Shown piece by piece: positions 44,455-53,791 of a stretch of DNA of 64,000 nt. The position numbers and the translations under genes are program-made. The notes beneath the pieces were generated by a model. The model saw only the letters and a program-made list of their open reading frames with translations. It searched no databases and had not been told where the DNA came from. The stretch's first letter is position 1. Every line of letters begins with the position of its first letter. Origin of the DNA: Halopseudomonas sabulinigri (GTDB lineage Bacteria; Pseudomonadota; Gammaproteobacteria; Pseudomonadales; Pseudomonadaceae); contig NZ_LT629763.1 in NCBI RefSeq assembly GCF_900105255.1, forward strand, positions 620,001 to 684,000, given 5' to 3'.

Positions 44455-46590
44455 ATGAACGTGCAACCTCTTTTCCGCCATACCCTCCTTGCTACGGCTA
44501 TCGCCAGCGCATCGTATTTCCCTACGGCCCAGGCTCAGCAAGAGGTACAAGAGCAGCAGCTCGACAGCATGACTGTCTATGGCAGTACCTACCGTAATAC
44601 CGCGACCAAAACGCAGCTGAGCCCCGAGGAAACGCCCCAGGGTATTTCGGTGATTGACGAGCAGGCGCTGGAGGCACGTGACGCCGACAGTGTTGCCGAA
44701 GCGCTGCGTTACACCCCGGGCGTCAACACCGAGCTGCGCGGTGGCGCCGTCAGCCGGCTGGATCTGTTCAATATCCGCGGTTTCATCAACTACCAGAATT
44801 TTTACGATGGGCTGCCCCTGCTGTACAACGACTGGAACCTGCAGACGCAGATCGACATGCAGGCCGTGCAACAGGTAGAAGTCTTCAAGGGCCCTACTTC
44901 GTCGCTGTATGGCGCCATGCCGCCGGGCGGTATGGTCAACCTGATCAGCAAAAAACCGCTGCCGGACGCCTACAACAGCGTCGAGCTCAGTGTGGGCACT
45001 AACAAGCTAAAGGAAGTCACCTTCGACTCTGCAGGACAGCTGGGCAGCTCCGACTTGACCTATCGCTTCAATGGTCTGGCCAACAGCAGCGATGGTCAGG
45101 CCGAAACCTCGGAAAACGAGCGTCTGATGCTGGCTCCGTCGGTTGACTGGCAAATGTCCGACGATACCCTGATCAACCTGAACGCCTACTATCAGAAAGA
45201 CCCGGACATGGGCATCTACACCACACTGCCCGCCCAGGGACTGTTTCAGGACAATATCAATGGTGACCTCGATGAGGATGCCTACAGCGGCGACGCCGAT
45301 TGGAATACCTACGAACGTGAAGTGCTGATGCTCGGCTACAAGATCGACCACCAGATCAGCGACAACTGGAACTTCCTGCAGAACTTCCGTTACCAGCACG
45401 GCGATGCCTACCAGGAAAATACCTACACCACCGGACTGGCGGCAGATCAGCGCACCCTTGGGCGCCGCGCCTATCTGACCGATGAGACCACCGAAGGCTT
45501 CGCCGTGGATAATCAGTTGTCCGGCATCGTGATAACCGGCGCGGCCGAGCATAACCTGCTGCTGGGCGTGGATTACACCAAGATGGAGAGCGATATTGGC
45601 TATGAAGACGCCGCTGCGCCGTCCATTGATATCTACAACCCGGATCATCACCAGATTGTTGGCAGCGCACTGGACTTTGCTGCGTCCGGGTACAGCAGCC
45701 AATTTACCCTCGAAAAAGAACAGATCGGCGTCTACTTCCAGGATCAGCTGCGCATTGGCCAGTGGGTGCTGATCGCCGGCGGCCGCTACGACACTTTTGA
45801 GTCCCGCGAGCACGGCCTTCAGTACGGCGCCAACGTAGATGGCAAGATAGACCAGAACAACACCTCTTGGCGCGCCGGTGCGCTCTACGAGTTCAGCAAC
45901 GGGCTGTCACCCTTCATCAGCTACGCCGAGAGCTTCGAGCCGGTTGGAGGGCTCGACCGTCTGGGACAAACCTATGAGCCCTCTACCGCCAAGCAGTGGG
46001 AAACCGGTATCAAGTACAGTACGCCGAACAAGCAGACCACCGGCTCGATTGCGCTATACCGTATCGACAAGGAAAACGTGCTCACCCGCGACCCCAACGG
46101 CACGCCCTATGACAAGATTCAGGCCGGTGAGGTGCGCTCCCAGGGGATTGAACTCGAAGCCCGCAGTCAGCTCACCCGCAACCTGAATCTGATGGCCAGT
46201 TACAACTATCAGGATGTGGAAGTCACCAAAGACAACAGTGGGCTGCAGGGCAAGACCCCGGTCTGGGTACCCGATCAAACCTTCTCTACCTGGGCCAGTT
46301 ACGACGTGTTCAACGGCCCGCTGGCCGGCCTGACCCTGGGCGGCGGTGTGCGCTACATCGGGGAAGCGGAGCTGGATGCGCTCAACTCCGATACGGTACC
46401 CTCGGCGACCCTGGTGGACGCCAGTATCGGTTATGACCTGAGCGGCTTGAGCAGCGCGATGGACGGCGCCAGCGTCAAACTGACGGCCAACAACCTGTTC
46501 AATGAGCGCTACTACAGTTGCTACGACGGACTGAACTGCTGGTTCGGTGCCGAGCGTAGTGTGCAGGCCAGCGTGCGTTACGACTTCTGA
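44455..46590 (+). CDS. TonB-dependent siderophore receptor
   Basis: The 711-residue outer-membrane receptor has a signal peptide (to about residue 24), a TonB-box region (LDSMTVYG), a plug domain (about 45-160, with LFNIRGF and VEVFKGPTSSLYGAMPPGG) and a 22-strand barrel ending in aromatic Phe. The plug is of the ferric-siderophore class (ferrichrome/ferrioxamine type). A Fur box precedes the gene and a terminator follows it. The AraC gene upstream may be its regulator. The siderophore is not predictable from this alone. Confidence 0.94.
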   Translation: MNVQPLFRHTLLATAIASASYFPTAQAQQEVQEQQLDSMTVYGSTYRNTATKTQLSPEETPQGISVIDEQALEARDADSVAEALRYTPGVNTELRGGAVSRLDLFNIRGFINYQNFYDGLPLLYNDWNLQTQIDMQAVQQVEVFKGPTSSLYGAMPPGGMVNLISKKPLPDAYNSVELSVGTNKLKEVTFDSAGQLGSSDLTYRFNGLANSSDGQAETSENERLMLAPSVDWQMSDDTLINLNAYYQKDPDMGIYTTLPAQGLFQDNINGDLDEDAYSGDADWNTYEREVLMLGYKIDHQISDNWNFLQNFRYQHGDAYQENTYTTGLAADQRTLGRRAYLTDETTEGFAVDNQLSGIVITGAAEHNLLLGVDYTKMESDIGYEDAAAPSIDIYNPDHHQIVGSALDFAASGYSSQFTLEKEQIGVYFQDQLRIGQWVLIAGGRYDTFESREHGLQYGANVDGKIDQNNTSWRAGALYEFSNGLSPFISYAESFEPVGGLDRLGQTYEPSTAKQWETGIKYSTPNKQTTGSIALYRIDKENVLTRDPNGTPYDKIQAGEVRSQGIELEARSQLTRNLNLMASYNYQDVEVTKDNSGLQGKTPVWVPDQTFSTWASYDVFNGPLAGLTLGGGVRYIGEAELDALNSDTVPSATLVDASIGYDLSGLSSAMDGASVKLTANNLFNERYYSCYDGLNCWFGAERSVQASVRYDF

Positions 46591-46608
46591 GCAGCCGCAA
46601 CAGCCATC

Positions 46609-46633
46609 AGGGAGGCCTCAGCCTCCCTTTTTT
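46609..46633 (+). terminator. Terminator of the TonB-receptor gene
   Basis: AGGGAGGC (46609-46616) and GCCTCCCT (46621-46628) form an eight-bp stem with a four-base loop, and T residues follow. Confidence 0.9.
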
Positions 46634-46657
46634 ATATCTGGCTTTTGGCCGACTCGC

Positions 46658-46834
46658 TCAAGCCAGGTGCAGCATCTTCGGAATATGGTAGAAAACCAAC
46701 CCCAGCATGCAGGCAGCCCCCACCCAGAGCAAGCCGATACCCGAGGCATTATCGCGTCGGGAAAAACCGGCACAGATAAACAGCACGCCCACCGAGAAAA
46801 TAGCCAGACTGGCCCAAAACAACTCGTGCTCCAT
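46658..46834 (-). CDS. 58-residue two-helix membrane protein
   Basis: A short reading frame begins MEHELFWASLAIFSVGVLF and ends IPKMLHLA. It has two hydrophobic stretches (residues about 5-23 and 32-52) separated by a charged turn (SRRDNAS). A GGGAG...GAGG ribosome-site region lies directly before the ATG. It is convergent with the TonB receptor. I do not recognise the family; small inner-membrane proteins next to siderophore receptors are known but have varied roles. Support comes from the ribosome site, hydrophobic pattern and codon use. Confidence 0.6.
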   Translation of the reverse strand: MEHELFWASLAIFSVGVLFICAGFSRRDNASGIGLLWVGAACMLGLVFYHIPKMLHLA

Positions 46835-47061
46835 GCCTCAACTCCCTGCGCTGCCAGACCGCCCCTGCATTGGAGCAGCTAACTGCAGTATAGAATCAAT
46901 TTGTTACACAGGAACAGACGGATGGCCACGCGCAGATTTCAGGCACAGTAACGCGTACAGGCAAGGCAATGGAAAGGCAATCTAGGCAGTACGGCAGAAC
47001 AGAAAGGATATTTTGCGCAAAGCGCCGAGGCTAGCAGACTGGCTCAAACCCGCATGGTAAT

Positions 47062-47148
47062 TGGTGCCCGGAGCCGGGGTCGAACCGGCACGATCTTACG
47101 ATCGAGGGATTTTAAGTCCCTTGCGTCTACCAATTTCGCCATCCGGGC
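47062..47148 (-). tRNA. tRNA-Leu (anticodon UAA)
   Basis: The 87-base gene includes an encoded CCA end. On the minus strand it starts GCCCGGATGGCGAAATTGG and shows the anticodon loop CTTAAAA with UAA, a long class II variable arm (CGATCGTAAGATCG) and the T-arm GGTTCGACCCC. Confidence 0.97.
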
Positions 47149-47168
47149 TAGCGAAAGAAACGTAAAGA

Positions 47169-47243
47169 TGGAGGCCGAGGTCGGAATCGAACCGGCGTAC
47201 ACGGATTTGCAATCCGCTGCATGACCACTCTGCCACCCGGCCT
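47169..47243 (-). tRNA. tRNA-Cys (anticodon GCA)
   Basis: The gene with encoded CCA starts GGCCGGGTGGC after the first A on the minus strand. The anticodon loop is TTGCAAA and the T-arm is GGTTCGATTCC. It lies between tRNA-Leu and tRNA-Gly in the order usual for Pseudomonas. Confidence 0.97.
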
Positions 47244-47289
47244 CATAAGGGGACTATCGCGCTGTGGATGACGTCAGCGCAACAAAAAC

Positions 47290-47365
<76 letters not shown>

Positions 47366-47398
47366 AAATTTACATCTACTACAACTGACCCACCGGGT

Positions 47399-47470
47399 CG
47401 CGAAACCTCGCGAAGCTATGCGCCCCACCCCGACCTCGGAAGGTCGTGCTCTAACAATGAGCAGTCTCGC
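47399..47470 (-). pseudogene. Decayed second tRNA-Gly copy
   Basis: The stretch aligns along its full length with the intact tRNA-Gly next to it. CCCCGACCT, AAGGTCGTGCTCTA and GAGC are shared on the plus strand in the same order. The anticodon loop has lost bases (TTCCGA instead of TTGCCAA between the arms), and the D-arm, acceptor arm and T-arm pairing is broken. The encoded CCA is not evident. It is best read as a tandem duplicate in decay. Confidence 0.8.
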
Positions 47471-47596
47471 AAATACTTCTTGCTCTTTCCGCTGAAGATA
47501 CAACCGGTTGCTCTCCGGCTCTAGCGCTTCCAGCGTTGGAACGGCGCTCATTCTATCTCGCTGCGCCATCCTGTCAAGTTATTGATTCAAAAAAAG

Positions 47597-48166
47597 TTAT
47601 TTGTTGCTATTTTGATCAGCGTCCGGGCGCAGGTGGGGCCACGCAGCGCGCAGGTAAACCGCCATCGACCATAGCGTCAGCGCTGCCGACAACGCCAGCA
47701 GAACGTACCCCAGCACCACCCAGCCGGTGATCAGGGGCGGATTGGCCAACAGCACCACGAGTGCCACCATCTGCAACGCGGTTTTGTATTTGCCCAGTTG
47801 GGATACCGCCACCTGGGCGCGGGCGCCCATTTCAGCCATCCACTCGCGCAGGGCTGAGATGACCAGTTCGCGGCCAATGATGATAGCCGCAGGTGCGGTG
47901 ACCCAGAAGTTGGCGTGATGCTGTACCAGTAGCACCAGCGCGATCACTACCATCAACTTATCGGCGACAGGGTCAAGAAAGGCGCCAAAGGGGGTGCTCT
48001 GTTGCAGCTTGCGCGCCAGGTAACCATCAAGCCAGTCAGTAACGGCGGCCAGCGTGAAAACCAGGGCCGCCGCAACATAGCTCCAGTGATACGGCATGTA
48101 GAACAACAGGATAAAAATCGGGATAAGCCCGACCCGTATCAGCGTCAGGATGTTTGGAATATTCAT
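47597..48166 (-). CDS. pgsA: CDP-diacylglycerol-glycerol-3-phosphate 3-phosphatidyltransferase
   Basis: The 189-residue membrane enzyme makes phosphatidylglycerophosphate, the precursor of phosphatidylglycerol. The CDP-alcohol phosphotransferase signature is intact: [11 protein letters not shown], then [11 protein letters not shown] with its two Asp residues. About five helices are predicted. It is the last protein gene of the gacA-uvrC-pgsA set, followed by the tRNA block. Confidence 0.97.
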   Translation of the reverse strand: MNIPNILTLIRVGLIPIFILLFYMPYHWSYVAAALVFTLAAVTDWLDGYLARKLQQSTPFGAFLDPVADKLMVVIALVLLVQHHANFWVTAPAAIIIGRELVISALREWMAEMGARAQVAVSQLGKYKTALQMVALVVLLANPPLITGWVVLGYVLLALSAALTLWSMAVYLRAAWPHLRPDADQNSNK

Positions 48167-48196
48167 GTAGTGGGCTGCCTCGTCTAAGCGGGCATT

Positions 48197-50032
48197 CTAA
48201 TCGCTATGCAGGGCTGCATAAATCTGTTCCGCAAGTTTTTTACTGACGCCTGGTACTTTGGCCACTTCTGCGGCGCTGGCGCGCTTGAGTTCCTGTAGTC
48301 CGCCAAAGTGCTTGAGCAGCTCCCTGCGACGCTTTGGCCCCACACCGGCGATGCCCTCCAGCGAGGAGGTAGTGCGCGCTTTGCCGCGCCGGGCGCGGTG
48401 ACCGGTAATGGCAAAGCGGTGCGCTTCATCGCGGATATGCTGTATCAGATGCAGCGCCGGAGAATGCCCGGGCAGCACAAGCTCGTTGTGCGGGTCGTTG
48501 AGAAACAGCGTTTCCATACCGGCTTTACGGGTAACGCCCTTGGCGACGCCAAGCAATGTCAGGTCGTGGATCGCCAGTTCCTGCATCACTTCCATGGCCA
48601 TTTTCATCTGCCCTTTGCCGCCGTCGACCAGCAGGATATCCGGCATCTTGCCCTCGCCTTCCTGAATCCGGCCGAAACGCCGTAACAGCGCCTGACGCAT
48701 CGCGGCGTAATCATCACCGGCGGTGACGCCTTCGATGTTAAAACGCCGATAGTCACTCTTCAGCGGCCCCTCGGGGCCAAATACCACGCAGGACGCGACC
48801 GTCGCTTCACCACTGGAATGGCTGATGTCGTAACATTCAAGCCGCGTCGGCACTTCATCCAGGCTGAGCGCCTCCTGCAGTGATTCAAACCGCGCCTGAA
48901 TATGCTGCCGGTTGGCCAGCAGACTGGCCAGCGACTGCTCGGCGTTGCTGTGTGCCAGCTCCAGCCAGCGTTTGCGGTTGCCGCGGACCCGGTGGCTGAT
49001 TTGCAGGTTGCTACCGCGCGTCTGGCTCAAGGCCTGGGCAATGACGGCAAAGTCCTCGTGCTCGGCGTTGACGATGATCTCTGCCGGCACCTCGCGCTCT
49101 GCAGTACCCAGATAATACTGCGGCAGGAATGCCGCCAGGACTTCCCCGGCGTCCTGTTCAATGGGTACACGCGGGAAGTGGTTTTTGGTGCCCAGCACGC
49201 GGCCCTGGCGCACCATGACCACGTGCACGCAGGCGCCGCCGGGGGTAACCACCGCCGCGACAATATCCACATCGCCCTGCTCGGTATCCATGCTCTGTTG
49301 GTCCTGCACCCGCCGTAGCAGCGCAATCTGGTCGCGCAGTTCGGCGGCACGCTCGAAGTTCAGCTCACTGGAAGCCTGCTCCATGGCTTCATTCAGCTCG
49401 GTGGCCAGCGCGTTGCTTCGGCCTTCCAGGAACATTACCGAATGGCGCACGTCTTCGGCGTACTCGGCCTCGTCCACCAGCCCCACGCAGGGCGCCTTGC
49501 AGCGCTTGATCTGATATTGCAGGCAGGGCCGTGTGCGATTGCGGTAATAGCTGTCCTCGCACTGGCGCACCATGAACGTTTTCTGTAGCAGGCTGAGGCT
49601 TTCGCGAATCGCGCCGGCGCTCGGATAAGGTCCAAAGTAACGACCCTTCGCCCGCTTGGCTCCGCGATGCAGCCCCAGCCGTGGAAAGTCATCATTACTG
49701 GAGAGAAAGACGTAGGGGTAGGACTTATCATCGCGCAGCAGGATATTGTACGGCGGGCGGTTGTTCTTGATCAGGCTCTGTTCAAGCAACAGCGCCTCGG
49801 TCTCATTGGCCGTTATGGTGGTATCGATCTGCGCAATGCGCGCCACCAGCGCTTCAGTTTTCGGGCTCAGCCCGGTCTTGCGAAAATAGCTGGCGAGACG
49901 CTTTTTCAGACTCTTCGCCTTACCCACGTACAGCAGCTCACCCTGCGCATCGAACATTCGATAAACGCCGGGCTTGTTGCTGGCCGTTGCCAGAAACGCC
50001 TTGGGATCAAAGATGACGTCGGGCATGCTCAC
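48197..50032 (-). CDS. uvrC: Excinuclease ABC subunit C
   Basis: The 611-residue nucleotide-excision-repair endonuclease makes the incisions on both sides of a lesion. It has an N-terminal GIY-YIG domain (KPGVYRMF...[14 protein letters not shown]), a UVR motif (about 205-240), the UvrC RNase H-like domain ([17 protein letters not shown]) and a C-terminal helix-hairpin-helix pair ([20 protein letters not shown]). The GTG at 50032 overlaps the gacA stop as GTGA; an ATG two codons later is the alternative start. Confidence 0.97.
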   Translation of the reverse strand: MSMPDVIFDPKAFLATASNKPGVYRMFDAQGELLYVGKAKSLKKRLASYFRKTGLSPKTEALVARIAQIDTTITANETEALLLEQSLIKNNRPPYNILLRDDKSYPYVFLSSNDDFPRLGLHRGAKRAKGRYFGPYPSAGAIRESLSLLQKTFMVRQCEDSYYRNRTRPCLQYQIKRCKAPCVGLVDEAEYAEDVRHSVMFLEGRSNALATELNEAMEQASSELNFERAAELRDQIALLRRVQDQQSMDTEQGDVDIVAAVVTPGGACVHVVMVRQGRVLGTKNHFPRVPIEQDAGEVLAAFLPQYYLGTAEREVPAEIIVNAEHEDFAVIAQALSQTRGSNLQISHRVRGNRKRWLELAHSNAEQSLASLLANRQHIQARFESLQEALSLDEVPTRLECYDISHSSGEATVASCVVFGPEGPLKSDYRRFNIEGVTAGDDYAAMRQALLRRFGRIQEGEGKMPDILLVDGGKGQMKMAMEVMQELAIHDLTLLGVAKGVTRKAGMETLFLNDPHNELVLPGHSPALHLIQHIRDEAHRFAITGHRARRGKARTTSSLEGIAGVGPKRRRELLKHFGGLQELKRASAAEVAKVPGVSKKLAEQIYAALHSD

Positions 50033-50673
50033 TGGTGCAGGGTGTCAACCATGCCGTTGCGCACTGCCAGCAGCGTCAGCTCCACGTCGCTGGTCACCCC
50101 AAGCTTCTCGAATATCCGGTAGCGGTAGGTGTTGACGGTCTTGGGGCTGAGGCAGAGTTTGTCAGAGATGCTGTTGACCTTCTCGCACCCCACGATCATC
50201 AGTGCGATCTGAATTTCACGTTCGGACAGGCAGTCAAAGGGTGACTCGCCGCCAGGGTTTAGATGTTTGAGCACCAGCAGCTGAGCGATATTCGGGCTGA
50301 TATAGCGTTGCCCGGAATGCACTTGCCGGATAGCTGCGACCATTTCTTCCAGCGCAGCCCCCTTGGTAACGTATCCAGCGGCACCCGCTTGCATCAAGCG
50401 CGAAGGGAATGGTTCTTCATTGCAGACCGTCACCGCGATGACCTTGATGTGCTTGTCATGCTGAACCAGTTTGCGCGTTGCCTCAAGGCCGCCGATACCC
50501 GGCATGCGTACGTCCATCAGGACCACGTCCGGGCGCAGCGCGCGGGCTTGCGTTACGGCTGTTTCGCCACTATCTGCCTCGCCAACCACGGTAAGGCCGG
50601 GTACATCACCCAGCATCCGACTGATGCCCATGCGAACCAGGTCATGGTCATCAACCACCAGTACCTTGATCAA
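50029..50673 (-). CDS. gacA: Response regulator GacA (UvrY)
   Basis: The 214-residue NarL/FixJ-type regulator has a receiver domain with acidic pocket Asp8/Asp9, phospho-acceptor Asp54 (LMDVRMPG) and Lys near 104 (VTKGA). A LuxR-type helix-turn-helix contains [12 protein letters not shown] and [12 protein letters not shown]. The gene most likely starts with TTG at 50673-50671, because AAGGGG lies just upstream and this gives the standard length; the first ATG, 21 codons earlier, would add an unconserved tail. It acts with sensor GacS to turn on Rsm small RNAs in Pseudomonas. It is first in the set with uvrC and pgsA. Confidence 0.95.
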   Translation of the reverse strand: MIKVLVVDDHDLVRMGISRMLGDVPGLTVVGEADSGETAVTQARALRPDVVLMDVRMPGIGGLEATRKLVQHDKHIKVIAVTVCNEEPFPSRLMQAGAAGYVTKGAALEEMVAAIRQVHSGQRYISPNIAQLLVLKHLNPGGESPFDCLSEREIQIALMIVGCEKVNSISDKLCLSPKTVNTYRYRIFEKLGVTSDVELTLLAVRNGMVDTLHQ

Positions 50674-50990
50674 GTCCCACCCCTTGCGCAGAAAACCGTA
50701 CGTTATTATTCCATCGCATTGTTGCGATGGCGGCATCCTAGCTCATTGCCTTTTCTATAATAGTAGGCGTCGGGAGACGTGCTTTGAACGGCGAAATCAA
50801 AAAGCTGTCCGAACGCGATATTGCAGCCGCCACAATAGCAAAACGGCCCGGCAGATGAAACAGCGCGGCGCACGCCCTGAGGGCACAGTGGCAGAATATT
50901 CCAGGCGCCGCCATCCCCAGACTTAGGTAGCATGGGCAGGCAATCCTCAGCGCTGCAAACTGGCGTTATACAACAAACAGGTTGGCCGAG
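50674..50990. other. Divergent intergenic region between gacA and the CBS-DUF294 gene
   Basis: About 315 bases with no supported gene. A -10-like TATAAT lies at 50756-50761 on the plus strand, without a good -35 at the right distance. It may drive the CBS-DUF294/exonuclease pair with a leader of about 230 bases. A short frame of some 24 codons near 50784 is not convincing. Confidence 0.4.
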
Positions 50991-52922
50991 ATGACCCGAG
51001 AAGACCGCTTCGCGGCGGCCGGCAAGACCGCCGTGATGCAGAACGTACACGGCACCGTCAGTTTTTTGCTGGCCTACCCGCCTTTCAACCTGATGGAGCA
51101 TGCACACCTCGCCTGGCTGGTAGAGCATGCCCAACTGCGCTTTTATGCCGCGGGGGAGCAGATACTGCACCCCCAGGATGGACCGGCGCAGCAGTTCTTT
51201 ATCGTCAAGCAGGGGCTGATCCGTGGCGAGCGGCTGATTGCCGGGCAGCCGGTTCCGGACACCACCTTTGAGATCAGCGCCGGCGAGTGTTTTCCGCTGG
51301 CCGCACTGATCGGTGAGCGCGCTACCCGGACCGTGCATCTGGCGGGGGAAGACACCTTCTGCCTGACCATCAGCCGCGACGACTTTGTCAGCCTGTTCCG
51401 TCGTTCCTTACCCTTCCGTGACTTTGCCTTGCGTGGCGTCAGCAGCCTGCTGGATCAGGTCAATCAGCAGGCGCAGCAGCAGGCCAGCGAAAGCCTGGGC
51501 TCGCATTACTCGCTGGATGCCGAGCTGGCCGAGCTTTCCGGCCGGGCGCCTGTCACCTGTGCGGCCGACACGCCGATACGGGCCGCCGTAAAACTGATGC
51601 ATCAGGCCAGTGTGGGCAGCATTGTGATTACCGATGCCCAGCAGGCGCCGCTGGGCATTTTCACCTTGCGCGACCTGCGCGGCCTGATCGCCGACGCCAG
51701 TGGAGATCTTGAGCAGCCGATCAGTCAGGTGATGACGCCCAATCCCAGTTACCTGCCCTCCTCGGCCAGCGCTTTTGATGCGGCTATTGCCATGACCAGC
51801 GAGCATATTGCGCATATCTGTCTGGTAGATGGCGGGCGGCTGACCGGCGTGGTCTCCGAGCGTGATCTGTTTTCCCTGCAGCGCGTGGACCTAGTGCACA
51901 TGGCGCGCACCCTGCGCGAAGCGCCCCGCCTGGAGAGCCTGATCGCGCTACGCAGCGACATCCGCCGCCTGGTCGACAGCATGCTGGCGCACGGCGCCTC
52001 ATCCACTCAGGTTACCCGCATCATTACCCTGCTGAACGATCACAGCGTAAGACGGGTTATCGAGCTCTGCCTGCAGCAGCACGACCCGGGCATTGAGTTC
52101 AGCTGGCTGTGTTTTGGCAGCGAAGGTCGGCAGGAGCAAACGTTACACACCGATCAGGATAACGGCATTCTGTTTGTCGCTGAGGGCCCGCATCAGGCCG
52201 ATCAGGCCCGTGAACGGCTGCTGCCGGTGGCGCAGTGGATCAACCAGGCGCTCGCCAAGTGTGGCTTTACCCTGTGCAAGGGCAACATCATGGCGGGCAA
52301 CCCGCAGCTGTGCCTGTCGGCGAGTGAATGGGCTGCACGCTTTGAGCGCATGATCAACAGCACAACGCCGCAAAATCTGCTGGCGTCGTCGATCTATTTC
52401 GATTTTCGCGTGGTCTGGGGTAAGGCGGATGCCGCGGAGCGCATGTTCCAGAGCGTACTCAAGCGCATTGCCAGTAACACACTATTTCAACAACAAATGG
52501 CGCAGAATGCGCTGCTGCATCGCCCGCCCATCGGGCGGCTGCGCGAATTCATTCTGGCTCGCAGTGGCAGCGAAAAGGATACGCTCGACCTCAAGGTGCA
52601 GGGCCTTGGCCCCTTTGTGGACGGTGCGCGCCTGTTGGCACTGGCCAATGGCATCACCGCCAGCAATACGCTCACACGGCTGCAGATGCTGCGCGATGCC
52701 GGCGTCATTGAACCGCTCGATGCCGACGCCTATGTCGAGGCCTATCAGTTCATTCAACTGGTACGCATGCAGCAGCACCAACTGCAGGACGCCGACGGCA
52801 AAGCCTTCAGTAACCGCATTGATCCCGACCAATTGAATCATCTGGATCGGCGCATCCTGCGCGAGTCCTTTCGCCAGGCCAAACGCCTGCAGGCCAGCCT
52901 GGCGCTGAGGTACAACCTGTGA
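50991..52922 (+). CDS. Cyclic-nucleotide-binding-like / CBS / DUF294 nucleotidyltransferase protein
   Basis: The 643-residue soluble protein has a Crp-type cyclic-nucleotide-binding-like domain (about 25-145), a tandem CBS pair (about 180-300), a DUF294 nucleotidyltransferase-like domain and a C-terminal DUF294-C domain. The nucleotidyltransferase pattern G-S...D-x-D appears as GSEGRQEQTLHTDQDNG. The layout suggests a signal-transduction enzyme similar to uridylyltransferases. The start ATG at 50991 is preferred to a TTG at 50982. Its stop overlaps the start of the exonuclease gene. In related genomes this pair accompanies VC_2705-type symporters, as here. Confidence 0.92.
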   Translation: MTREDRFAAAGKTAVMQNVHGTVSFLLAYPPFNLMEHAHLAWLVEHAQLRFYAAGEQILHPQDGPAQQFFIVKQGLIRGERLIAGQPVPDTTFEISAGECFPLAALIGERATRTVHLAGEDTFCLTISRDDFVSLFRRSLPFRDFALRGVSSLLDQVNQQAQQQASESLGSHYSLDAELAELSGRAPVTCAADTPIRAAVKLMHQASVGSIVITDAQQAPLGIFTLRDLRGLIADASGDLEQPISQVMTPNPSYLPSSASAFDAAIAMTSEHIAHICLVDGGRLTGVVSERDLFSLQRVDLVHMARTLREAPRLESLIALRSDIRRLVDSMLAHGASSTQVTRIITLLNDHSVRRVIELCLQQHDPGIEFSWLCFGSEGRQEQTLHTDQDNGILFVAEGPHQADQARERLLPVAQWINQALAKCGFTLCKGNIMAGNPQLCLSASEWAARFERMINSTTPQNLLASSIYFDFRVVWGKADAAERMFQSVLKRIASNTLFQQQMAQNALLHRPPIGRLREFILARSGSEKDTLDLKVQGLGPFVDGARLLALANGITASNTLTRLQMLRDAGVIEPLDADAYVEAYQFIQLVRMQQHQLQDADGKAFSNRIDPDQLNHLDRRILRESFRQAKRLQASLALRYNL

Positions 52923-53635
52923 ACCCACTGGACTGGCTGGCCCGGCGCCCAACTCAGACGCTGAGCGCTGCGCAGCAGCAGCGTTGCGCGCAGTTGCCCC
53001 AACCACAAGCGCTCGACGCCACACCACTGGGTGCAGCGCGGCTGGTGGTGGTGGACCTGGAAACCAGTGGCTTGAATGTGCACCGCGACCGCATTCTCTC
53101 GGTCGGCGCTGTGGTGATCAGGGACTACTGCATCGATCTGGGTAGCCAGTATGAGTGCACGCTATACCGCGAAGACCACAAGGTAACCGAATCCATTCTG
53201 ATCCACGGCATCGCCCCCAGCGAGATCGCCCGGGGCGTGGACGCCGTCGACGCCCTGCTCGACTTCATGGACTTCGCTGGTGAGTGCGTCTTTGTCGCCT
53301 TCCACGCCGCGTTTGACCAGCGTATGTTGCTGCGCGGCTTGCGCCTGGATCTGGGTTACAAACTGCGTCACAAATTCATTGATGCCGCAGAACTGGCTCC
53401 CATGCTGTTCCCGGAGGCCAACTTGCCCCAAGGTAGCCTGGACGACTGGCAGGGTTACTTCCAACTGCGCAATAGCCAGCGGCACAACGCTGCAGCCGAC
53501 GCGCTCGCCACCGCCGAAATAATGCTGATTCTGATGGCGCGAGCACGTAGCCAAGGCCTGCTCACCCTGGCCGAGCTGAAAAGCCGTTTGAGCCAGTGGC
53601 GCCGTCTGCGCCATGCGCGAGTTGGCAGTTTTTAA
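52919..53635 (+). CDS. DnaQ-like 3'-5' exonuclease (DEDDh)
   Basis: The 238-residue protein has an N-terminal extension of about 35 residues and an RNase-T/DnaQ exonuclease domain. The DEDDh residues are visible in VVDLETSG (Asp, Glu), FHAAFDQRML (Asp) and HNAAADALATAEI (His, Asp). It begins with GTG overlapping the upstream stop (GTGA), so it is translationally coupled to the CBS-DUF294 protein. Whether it trims DNA, RNA or a signalling nucleotide is unknown. Confidence 0.93.
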   Translation: MNPLDWLARRPTQTLSAAQQQRCAQLPQPQALDATPLGAARLVVVDLETSGLNVHRDRILSVGAVVIRDYCIDLGSQYECTLYREDHKVTESILIHGIAPSEIARGVDAVDALLDFMDFAGECVFVAFHAAFDQRMLLRGLRLDLGYKLRHKFIDAAELAPMLFPEANLPQGSLDDWQGYFQLRNSQRHNAAADALATAEIMLILMARARSQGLLTLAELKSRLSQWRRLRHARVGSF

Positions 53636-53791
53636 TGGAACTTCGATCTTTCTCCGCAAACTAAGCTGATAAGTCCGACTTTAACCGCCATTTTGCTGCT
53701 TTTGTTGTCAGTCAAGTCTGGCACGAAAAGACAATGGCTGTTAATTTGCGCGCCCTTCCAATGACAACGCAACGCGCTGGAGTATCGCCAG

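Noticed and set aside
45007..45813. A 268-codon open frame antisense to the TonB receptor
   Set aside because: The receptor on the plus strand has plug and barrel motifs over the whole span. The antisense frame has no ribosome site or family features.
50784..50858. A 24-codon frame before the CBS-DUF294 gene as a leader peptide
   Set aside because: It needs a TTG start without a ribosome site, and no attenuator hairpin follows.
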